Made by a program: the position numbers and the translations under genes
Origin: Spirosoma pollinicola
Lineage (GTDB): Bacteria; Bacteroidota; Bacteroidia; Cytophagales; Spirosomataceae
DNA: 64,000 nucleotides
Reading direction: 5' to 3'
NCBI RefSeq assembly: GCF_002831565.1
Contig: NZ_CP025096.1
Coordinates: 6,811,014-6,875,013, forward strand
The notes under the pieces: model-generated
The model's input: only the letters and a program-made list of their open reading frames with translations
Told to the model about the DNA's origin: nothing
The model's database searches: none
Part shown: positions 1-7,039 of the stretch, piece after piece
Position numbering within the stretch: position 1 is the first letter of the stretch
How the letters are laid out: every line of letters starts with the position of its first letter

Positions 1-272
1 ATAGGTATATCGGGTGGAATGATATACACATGGTCAGGTTCGACTGCCATCAGATGATTGGCCTCCAGAACGGGCATTGGCGTCGCCTGACTCAGCGTAA
101 CTACCAGCTTGGGTTCTGACGATGGATGTGCGTGTTCGATATAGGCATAGGCCAGCCCTGTGGTTGGCGAAAGGTTGCTTAGCAAGTCAACAAACGCTTC
201 TCGTCCACCTGCCGATGCACCAATGGCGACAACCGGAACATGAGATACTATAGGTGGGCATTTACTAGTCAT
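1..272 (-). CDS. CheB-type methylesterase domain protein, N-terminal part (cut by window edge)
   Basis: The reading frame opens at the ATG complementary to 270-272 and runs off the left edge without a stop, so only about 90 residues are visible. They read as the start of a CheB catalytic domain: VVAIGASAGG carries the probable serine nucleophile, YIEHAHP stands where the family has its histidine (usually YVQHLDP), and IIPPD is a conserved CheB core motif. In Bacteroidota this opening is typical of large CheB-CheR-PAS hybrid sensor proteins, but whether that is so here lies outside the window. It is divergent from a second CheB-like gene, with a 177 bp shared upstream region. Confidence 0.75.
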   Translation of the reverse strand, partial: MTSKCPPIVSHVPVVAIGASAGGREAFVDLLSNLSPTTGLAYAYIEHAHPSSEPKLVVTLSQATPMPVLEANHLMAVEPDHVYIIPPDIP

Positions 273-449
273 CCGAGTGTGGTTTTACTATAAACCAAAT
301 GTATCTTTCGTTGTTGACTGCCATATATCTGTGCAGTTATTATCTATCCAGACGAATTAGTTCATGTAGTTGCAAACGAAACTTAAGTATATCAAAAAAT
401 AAAAAGAATACCTAACCAATAAGTAAGTAATGGTTTACACAGCAAATCT

Positions 450-1484
450 ATGGCAAGACGGGATATAGTCGTAATCGGTGCATCGGCAGGGGGTGTACTG
501 GCACTTAAAGAGTTAGTCGCTGCATTACCGGCTACTTTCAACGCACCTATTTTTGTTGTGCAGCATGTGGCCCCCTATGCAACCAGCATGTTGCCCGAAA
601 TTCTCTCTCACGCAGGACCGCTCAAGGCCGTACACCCGGCTGATGGCGTCCCAATTCGGGCCGGGTATATTTACATAGCCCCGCCCGATCATCATCTACT
701 GGTTGAAAGCGACCGGGTATTAGTAAAAAAAGGGCCAAAAGAAAACCGGTTTCGCCCTTCCATCGACGCCCTGCTTCGCTCTGCAGCCTATACTTTTGGC
801 CAACGAGTTATTGGGGTAATATTAACGGGTCTGCTCGATGATGGAACATCGGGTATGTGGTCAATAAAACGATTGGGGGGTGTTGGTATCGTTCAGCAAC
901 CCGACGATGCACAGTATCCAAGTATGCCTTCCAGCGTACTCGAATACGTTGACGTTGAGCATATTGTGCCTCTGGCCGAATTAGCTGACCTGCTGTGCCG
1001 TTTAACAACGGAAGACGATGCGTCTACGTCTCAACAACTCTCCCTCGATGAGCAGGAGAGGTTGGCAACCGAAGTTAAAATTGCAGCTCAAAAAAATGCC
1101 TTCGAGATGGGAATCCTAGACATGGGTGATCTTACACCCCTCACCTGCCCAGAGTGCAGTGGCGCACTTGTGCGCTTTAATGAAGGTAAACTGGTTCGCT
1201 ATCGATGCCATACCGGGCATGCCTATACGGCAGGTGCGCTGCTGTCGGAAGTGGATAAATCGGTTGAAGACAACCTCTGGAAATCAATTCGCGCCATTGA
1301 AGAAGCCATCATACTACTCGAAGAATCGGGCAAGGCACTAGCGCAGGGTGGAGACGAATCGGCAGCCGAGAAATTCTTCAGCAAGGCCAGAGAAAACCGC
1401 AACCGGGCCAGTATGCTGCATAAGTTCATTTTTCAGCAGGACCCACTGCTTCAGGAAAACAGTGTACCTACCTTTCAATCGTGA
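450..1484 (+). CDS. Stand-alone CheB-like protein-glutamate methylesterase
   Basis: A 344-residue protein with a CheB catalytic domain at about residues 3-185 and no receiver domain in front of it. The probable triad is S12 in GASAGG, H39 in VVQHVAP and D131 in TGLLDDGTSG. The C-terminal part contains TCPECSGAL and YRCHTGHAY, a pair of Cys/His clusters that could hold a metal, followed by a helical tail. Classical CheB removes methyl groups from chemoreceptors, but no cheA, cheR or receptor gene is nearby. Without a receiver it cannot be switched by direct phosphorylation, so a role in chemotaxis is uncertain. It is divergent from another CheB-domain gene. Confidence 0.85.
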   Translation: MARRDIVVIGASAGGVLALKELVAALPATFNAPIFVVQHVAPYATSMLPEILSHAGPLKAVHPADGVPIRAGYIYIAPPDHHLLVESDRVLVKKGPKENRFRPSIDALLRSAAYTFGQRVIGVILTGLLDDGTSGMWSIKRLGGVGIVQQPDDAQYPSMPSSVLEYVDVEHIVPLAELADLLCRLTTEDDASTSQQLSLDEQERLATEVKIAAQKNAFEMGILDMGDLTPLTCPECSGALVRFNEGKLVRYRCHTGHAYTAGALLSEVDKSVEDNLWKSIRAIEEAIILLEESGKALAQGGDESAAEKFFSKARENRNRASMLHKFIFQQDPLLQENSVPTFQS

Positions 1485-1683
1485 GCAGCTAGACCACTGC
1501 CTCACTATTGACATAAAGGTAGTAGCAGGGCACCAATAGATATGGATTAACCATAAGCCAGGTAGCAGCAAAATGCGTTTTATTTGGGCAATAACAACAT
1601 TAACCTAATGAAATTGACGGTATTCGGTTTTTATCCTAATTTTATAGCCTCCCAAGGCTAATTATACGAATACAACGTCACTC

Positions 1684-3156
1684 ATGAGAACTCATTACCT
1701 CGCCGTAGCCCTGTTGCTACCCATGCTGGCATTTGCACAGCCAAAGCCAAAAAAATCCGCTCCCACTGCCGTCGACAAAGACAAGCAGATGATCCTTGCC
1801 GATCTGGACAAGCGGTCGCCCGAGTATGCCGGTATCTCCAAACAAATCTGGGACTTTGCTGAACTTGGCTATCAGGAAGAGAAAAGTTCGGCCCTACTGG
1901 AAGAACAATTGAAGAAAGAAGGCTTCGATGTTCAGACAGGGGTAGCTGGTATTCCTACGGCTTTCGTAGCTACCTATGGATCGGGCAAACCCGTTATCGG
2001 CATTCTGGGTGAATATGATGCGCTGCCCGGTCTGGCCACCGAAGCCAAACCTGAATTTACGCCCATTGCGGGTCAGAAAGGCGGTCATGGTTGTGGGCAT
2101 AACCTCTTTGGAACCGCGTCGATGGCGGCTGCGGTCGAAGTTAAGGACTGGCTCAAACGATCAGGGCATTCCGGAACGATCAAAATTTACGGTTGCCCGG
2201 CCGAAGAAGGCGGATCGGCGAAGGTCTATATGGTGCGCGAAGGCCTTTTTAAGGATGTCGACGTGGTATTACACTGGCACCCCGGCGCTCAAAATGCCGC
2301 CGATGCGGGTACATCGCTGGCAAATAAGAATGCGAAATTCCGGTTCAAAGGCATTGCCGCCCATGCGGCTGCCTCGCCGGAGCGCGGCCGGTCGGCGCTG
2401 GATGGGGTCGAAGCGATGGATTACATGGTCAACATGATGCGCGAGCACATTCCATCCGATACGCGTATTCACTACGTGATCACAAAAGGTGGCGAAGCAC
2501 CCAACGTGGTTCCGGCCAATGCTGAAGTCTACTACTACGTCCGCAATAAAGATCGGGCAGTGGTGCAAAGCGTTTGGAAACGGATCGAAAATGCCGCCGA
2601 AGGTGCAGCAAAAGGAACGGGAACGCAGGTAACCTGGGAAGTACTGGGTGGCGTGTATGATTTGCTGCCCAATGTAACCCTGGCCGAAGTGATGCACCAG
2701 AACCTGAAAACTGTTGGCGGGGTGACGTATACACCCGAAGAAACCGCTTTTGCTGAAAAAATCAGCGAGACGTTTGGTGATCAGAAAGTGCCCGTAACAA
2801 ACGCAGCGCTGGTGAAAGATTTCCGCGATGCCTCCGAAAGTGCTACCAGTGGCGGCTCGACCGATGTTGGCGATGTAAGCTGGGCGGTACCAACCGTTGG
2901 CCTGTCGACGGCTACCTGGGTACCGGGTTCGTCGGCCCACAGCTGGCAATCGACGGCTGCCAGTGGCATGAGCATTGGTCAAAAAGGCATGATTGTGGCC
3001 GCAAAAACGCTCGCCATGACGGCATTGGATTTGTTCAAAACGCCCGTCCTCATCGAGAAAGCCCGCGCCGAATGGCTGACAAAGCGCGGAGGTGCTGACT
3101 TCAAATACGAAGCGTTACTTGGCGACAGAAAACCAGCGTTGGATTATAGAAAATAG
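1684..3156 (+). CDS. Secreted M20-family amidohydrolase (AbgB/amidohydrolase type)
   Basis: A 490-residue metal-dependent amidohydrolase. An N-terminal signal peptide (hydrophobic core, then LAFAQ) predicts export. Metal-site motifs of the M20 peptidase family are visible: GEYDALPG at about 109-116, HGCGHN at 135-140 (C137 and H139 are likely ligands), CPAEEGG at 171-177 and HWHPG near 200. The dimerisation domain includes KGIAAHAAASPERGRSALDG. Overall it resembles AbgB, the catalytic half of p-aminobenzoyl-glutamate hydrolase, and related aminoacylases. An acyl or aminoacyl amide substrate is likely, but the sequence does not identify it. It stands alone: the next gene, aspS, begins 214 bp later after two hairpins. 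Confidence 0.85.
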   Translation: MRTHYLAVALLLPMLAFAQPKPKKSAPTAVDKDKQMILADLDKRSPEYAGISKQIWDFAELGYQEEKSSALLEEQLKKEGFDVQTGVAGIPTAFVATYGSGKPVIGILGEYDALPGLATEAKPEFTPIAGQKGGHGCGHNLFGTASMAAAVEVKDWLKRSGHSGTIKIYGCPAEEGGSAKVYMVREGLFKDVDVVLHWHPGAQNAADAGTSLANKNAKFRFKGIAAHAAASPERGRSALDGVEAMDYMVNMMREHIPSDTRIHYVITKGGEAPNVVPANAEVYYYVRNKDRAVVQSVWKRIENAAEGAAKGTGTQVTWEVLGGVYDLLPNVTLAEVMHQNLKTVGGVTYTPEETAFAEKISETFGDQKVPVTNAALVKDFRDASESATSGGSTDVGDVSWAVPTVGLSTATWVPGSSAHSWQSTAASGMSIGQKGMIVAAKTLAMTALDLFKTPVLIEKARAEWLTKRGGADFKYEALLGDRKPALDYRK

Positions 3157-3168
3157 CTGTCTACCAGT

Positions 3169-3201
3169 AAACCTATATGGTTTATAAAACCTTATAGGTT
3201 T
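3169..3201. repeat. Small inverted repeat after the amidohydrolase gene
   Basis: Two 15-nt arms (3169-3183 and 3187-3201) of the form AAACCTATATGGTTT pair with one mismatch around a 3-nt loop. There is no U-tract behind it, so terminator function is uncertain. A related AAGGTCT/AGACCTT palindrome lies at 31606-31628. Confidence 0.6.
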
Positions 3202-3257
3202 GAATTGCCCGGTGCAGTTGAAGTCCGTACCTTTGCGACAGAATTCAAAGGGTGAGC

Positions 3258-3346
3258 GAAAGAGCGAGAGAATGAAAGAGTGAACGAGAGGAATCCTATC
3301 CCTCAACACACTTCACTCTTTCACTCTTTCATTCTTTCGCTCTTTC
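3258..3346. repeat. Long hairpin, GAGTGAA word family, upstream of aspS
   Basis: Arms 3258-3284 and 3320-3346 (27 nt) pair with a single mismatch that is a G-U pair in RNA. The left arm is made of purine-rich GAAAGAGCGAGAG words, and the right arm is their complement, extended by further CTCTTTC words up to 3365. The element ends only 5 nt before the aspS start codon, so it forms most of the aspS leader and may affect translation. Related elements are at 10983, 57606 and 61358. Confidence 0.8.
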
Positions 3347-3370
3347 TTTCACTCTTTCGCTCTTTACCTA

Positions 3371-5155
3371 ATGCTTCGTACTCATACCTGCGGTGAACTC
3401 CGCCTTACCGACCACAACACGACAGCCACCCTTTGCGGTTGGGTTCAAACAATCCGCGATAAAGGCGGTGTTTTATGGATTGACCTCCGCGACCGTTACG
3501 GTATCACCCAACTATTGCTCGAAGACGGGCAAACAGCCCCCGAATTATTTACGATGGCCCGCTCACTGGGGCGCGAATTTGTGATGAAGGCAACGGGAAC
3601 GGTTATCGAACGTAAATCAAAAAATCCGAATATCCCTACGGGTGAGGTTGAATTAAAAGTAACGGCTTTAGAGATTTTGAATCCCGCCAAGCTGCCGCCG
3701 TTTCTGATTGAAGATGAAACCGACGGGGGCGATGATCTCCGCATGAAATACCGATACCTGGATCTGCGCCGTAATCCTGTTCGGCGAAGTCTCGAACTGC
3801 GCCACCGGATGGCTCAGCAAACGCGGGTGTACATGGATGGGCAGGACTTTATTGAGGTAGAAACGCCGGTGCTGATCAAATCGACACCCGAAGGCGCACG
3901 GGATTTTGTGGTACCAAGCCGCATGAATCCGGGCGAGTTTTATGCCCTTCCACAGTCGCCCCAAACGTTTAAGCAACTGCTGATGGTATCGGGTTTCGAC
4001 CGGTATTACCAGATTGTCAAGTGTTTCCGCGATGAAGATCTCCGCGCCGACCGTCAGCCTGAGTTTACGCAAATCGACTGCGAAATGTCGTTTGTGGAGC
4101 AGGAAGATATTCTGAATATGTTTGAAGGGCTGATTCGGCACCTGTTCAAAGCGGTTAAAGGCATCGACATGGCCGAAGTGCCCCGCATGACCTATGCCGA
4201 GGCCATGAAACGCTACGGCTCCGACAAGCCCGACACGCGCTTCGGCATGGAATTCGTTGAACTGAAAGGTACCTTCGATACCGTCGATATGACCTCGGGC
4301 AAGGGCTTCGGTGTTTTCGATTCGGCAGAGATGGTCGTGGGCATCAACGTGCCGGGTTGTGCACACTACACCCGCAAACAACTCGATGAATTGACGGACT
4401 GGATCAAACGCCCCCAAATTGGCGCGAAGGGCCTGATTTATGTTCGCTATAACGAAGATCGCGACGGCGAACCGGGCACCCTAAAATCCTCCGTCGACAA
4501 GTTCTATTCGGAAGCCGATTTAAAAGCGTGGGCAGCTCATTTTGGCGCGAAACCCGGCGATTTGATGCTGATCCTTTCGGGTGATTGCGCGAAAGCCCGC
4601 AAGCAGTTGAATGAGTTACGTCTGGAAATGGGCAGCCGCTTAGGTCTGCGTGACCCGAATGTATTCAGTACATTATGGGTGCTCGACTTCCCCTTGCTGG
4701 AATATGGCGAAGAGGAAAACCGCTGGTTTGCCATGCACCATCCGTTCACATCGCCCAAGCCAGAAGATATTCCGTTGCTGGACACCGACTTAGGGGCCGT
4801 TCGGGCCAATGCCTACGACCTGGTGATTAACGGTACGGAAGTGGGCGGTGGCTCGATTCGTATTTTCAACCGCGATTTGCAGGCCCGTATGTTCAGCATT
4901 CTGGGCTTTTCTGACGAAGAGGCTAAAGCACAATTTGGCTTCCTGATGGATGCCTTCGAGTTTGGTGCACCTCCTCACGGCGGACTTGCCTTTGGTTTCG
5001 ACCGGTTGTGTTCGCTTTTCGGTGGTGTCGACTCGATTCGTGATTTCATCGCCTTCCCCAAAAACAACTCCGGCCGCGATGTAATGATCGACTCACCCTC
5101 GCCCATTTCGCAGGCGCAGTTGAACGAGTTGAAAATCGCAACCATAGCGAAATAG
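3371..5155 (+). CDS. aspS: Aspartate--tRNA ligase
   Basis: A 594-residue class II aminoacyl-tRNA synthetase of the bacterial type; it charges tRNA-Asp with aspartate in the cytoplasm. The order is an N-terminal OB-fold anticodon-binding domain (about 1-110), the catalytic core with motif 1 (FIEVETPVLIKSTPEGARDF), motif 2 (QIVKCFRDEDLRADRQPEFT) and motif 3 (GGLAFGFDRLCSLFGG), and an inserted GAD domain at about 300-420. The length fits the family. The start gives the usual MLRTHTCGELR opening; no Shine-Dalgarno sequence is seen because a CTCTTTC-rich hairpin arm precedes it. The gene lies between two large hairpins, at 3258 and 5156. Confidence 0.97.
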   Translation: MLRTHTCGELRLTDHNTTATLCGWVQTIRDKGGVLWIDLRDRYGITQLLLEDGQTAPELFTMARSLGREFVMKATGTVIERKSKNPNIPTGEVELKVTALEILNPAKLPPFLIEDETDGGDDLRMKYRYLDLRRNPVRRSLELRHRMAQQTRVYMDGQDFIEVETPVLIKSTPEGARDFVVPSRMNPGEFYALPQSPQTFKQLLMVSGFDRYYQIVKCFRDEDLRADRQPEFTQIDCEMSFVEQEDILNMFEGLIRHLFKAVKGIDMAEVPRMTYAEAMKRYGSDKPDTRFGMEFVELKGTFDTVDMTSGKGFGVFDSAEMVVGINVPGCAHYTRKQLDELTDWIKRPQIGAKGLIYVRYNEDRDGEPGTLKSSVDKFYSEADLKAWAAHFGAKPGDLMLILSGDCAKARKQLNELRLEMGSRLGLRDPNVFSTLWVLDFPLLEYGEEENRWFAMHHPFTSPKPEDIPLLDTDLGAVRANAYDLVINGTEVGGGSIRIFNRDLQARMFSILGFSDEEAKAQFGFLMDAFEFGAPPHGGLAFGFDRLCSLFGGVDSIRDFIAFPKNNSGRDVMIDSPSPISQAQLNELKIATIAK

Positions 5156-5268
5156 TTTTTTTAACCACATCGGACCGCCGAAGCGGAGGCACAGAGGTCT
5201 AATGGGGAAGAACGTAACCCATTAGACCTCTGTGCCTCCGCTTCGGCGGTCCGATGTGGTTAAAAAAA
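5156..5268. repeat. Perfect 51-bp-arm hairpin, CACAGAG family, between aspS and the sulfatase
   Basis: Arms 5156-5206 and 5218-5268 are perfect reverse complements (51 bp) around an 11-nt loop. The left arm begins with T7 directly after the aspS stop codon, and the right arm ends in an A run. The U-run therefore precedes the stem instead of following it, which is the reverse of an intrinsic terminator. The words CGGACCGCCG and GGCACAGAG are shared with the element at 17777. It sits between two convergent genes. Confidence 0.95.
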
Positions 5269-5313
5269 ACTTTATCTTATAAAATCGTCTAATTTCTGAG
5301 TTTACGCGTTGCT

Positions 5314-6840
5314 TTACTTGTCTACCCAGGGGTCGCGTGTTTGTTTTTGAAACTGATTTAGCTTCGTTTGCATTCGAGTCAGCACGTCCCGATAATGCGG
5401 GTTAGCCGCCAGATTTTTCACTTCGTCGGGATCGGTTTGGAGGTCGTATAACTCTAAACGGGGACGTTGCAAATAAGCAGTCACCGTTCGTTTACCAAAA
5501 TGCGTCTGCTTCGTCCGAAGAATGTCCTGCCACGTAAACGAGTTGTACAGATCGAGTGCCATTGGATACGGAAGCTGATGCGCCAGATTGACGATCAGCT
5601 TGTATCGGCGTTCGCGCAACACCCGCATCGGGTAATACATGGTCACCTCGTGCAGGGAATGCGAGGCATACACGTCATCCCAACCCTGAACACGCTCCTG
5701 TTCAATAATCGACTTGAATGACCGTCCCTGTTTATGGGTGTTACCGGGCCACGCGTTGGCAAAATCCAGCAAGGTGGGTGTTATATCGACCCACGAGATC
5801 ATGGCATCCTGCACAAAACCTGGCTTCTGTGGTTTGGGCAATTTAATAATGCACGGCAATCGCATACCGGGTTCATATAGCGTTGTTTTCGCCCCCGGAA
5901 AGGGCGCCCCATTATCGGACAGATAGATAATGAGTGTGTTGTCGTAGTGACCGGTATCTTTCAGGTAGTCGATCAGGCGACCAACACCTGCGTCAAGACG
6001 GCCGATCGACTCATAATACTGGGCTAGTTCGGCCCGACAGGCTTTTGTATCGGGCAGATAAGCCGGAACCCGAACGTCGCGGGGCTGATAGAAATGGTCG
6101 CCCACCTGCGGATACCCACCGGGACGATTGCCAAATAGATTAGGTTTCGAGCCATCAAAAACAGGCGAACCATCGGGCGCAACCGTATTACTTCGGTGCG
6201 GGTCATCGGTTGCGAAATAAAGAAAAAATGGGTGGGAAGCGTCCGCCGACTTATCATCCAGGAACGAGTAACATTGCCGGGCCATCTCTACCGGGCTACG
6301 ACCAATTGATGCCGGATCATTAACGCCCCCCGCCTTCAGCACTTGTTGAAAGTGGTATACCTTCTCGGGAGCCACGTGTAATTTACCGATGCGAGCGGTA
6401 CGGTATCCCGCTTTTTCCAGCAAAACAGGCAATGACTGCACCGTATCGAACGAGCTAAAGTGATGCTCCTGATGCTCCAGCCCATACATACCATTGGCAT
6501 GATTATGCTGTCCGGTTAACAACACCGACCGGCTGGGACTACAACTGGCTGTTGTACAAAACGCATTCGAGAAGCGAGCGCCATCGGCCGCGAGCTGGTC
6601 AATATGAGGAGTTCGAATGGTTGGCTTTACTGGTAGCGTACCTGTAGGATTCAGATTCCCATAACAACCAAGAGCTTCACGCCCATGATCGTCCGCCACA
6701 ATCAGGACAATATTAGGACGTGTATCTGTCTGATAACGAAAATATTCTCTGGATTTAAGATGATTTTTCCATGCAAACTTGCCAAGTAATCCACCTACTA
6801 TATACAACCCGATCAGAAACCTGTTAAATGCGAAACTCAT
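5314..6840 (-). CDS. Type I sulfatase (N-sulfoglucosamine sulfohydrolase-like)
   Basis: A 508-residue sulfatase that would hydrolyse sulfate esters or sulfamates on glycans. RPNIVLIVADDHG (residues 41-53) holds the metal-binding aspartates, and SCSPSRSVLLTG carries the C-x-P-S-R signature, so C100 is the residue oxidised to formylglycine. YLSDNGAPFPGAKTTLYEPG and the C-terminal LYDLQTDPDEVKNLA are typical of heparan N-sulfatase-like members. The N-terminus has one hydrophobic segment (about 8-24) that could be a membrane anchor or uncleaved signal. No maturase or glycoside hydrolase lies beside it; it is convergent with aspS and divergent from the gene at 7040. The exact substrate cannot be told. 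Confidence 0.88.
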   Translation of the reverse strand: MSFAFNRFLIGLYIVGGLLGKFAWKNHLKSREYFRYQTDTRPNIVLIVADDHGREALGCYGNLNPTGTLPVKPTIRTPHIDQLAADGARFSNAFCTTASCSPSRSVLLTGQHNHANGMYGLEHQEHHFSSFDTVQSLPVLLEKAGYRTARIGKLHVAPEKVYHFQQVLKAGGVNDPASIGRSPVEMARQCYSFLDDKSADASHPFFLYFATDDPHRSNTVAPDGSPVFDGSKPNLFGNRPGGYPQVGDHFYQPRDVRVPAYLPDTKACRAELAQYYESIGRLDAGVGRLIDYLKDTGHYDNTLIIYLSDNGAPFPGAKTTLYEPGMRLPCIIKLPKPQKPGFVQDAMISWVDITPTLLDFANAWPGNTHKQGRSFKSIIEQERVQGWDDVYASHSLHEVTMYYPMRVLRERRYKLIVNLAHQLPYPMALDLYNSFTWQDILRTKQTHFGKRTVTAYLQRPRLELYDLQTDPDEVKNLAANPHYRDVLTRMQTKLNQFQKQTRDPWVDK

Positions 6841-7039
6841 AGTGGTAGCTCAGTTATCATCTCAAGTATAGCTATTTCTGATCAAGATTTTTACCCCTTA
6901 TTCATAGCAAATCCTACCTATTGTTACCAGTGGTTATAATAAATAAACTACTAAATAAAATTTTAATTCTTATAGTAACAATTGGGCATAATAATTGCAC
7001 ATAGTTGATTGACTTATCCAATTATTAATATCAATATTC

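Noticed and set aside
2269..2982. 237-codon open frame on the minus strand inside the amidohydrolase gene
   Set aside because: It lies wholly opposite a strong coding gene; the translation is Cys/His/Arg-rich with no recognisable motif.
3668..4417. 249-codon open frame opposite aspS
   Set aside because: It is an antisense shadow of a conserved housekeeping gene, with no signal peptide, motif or start context.
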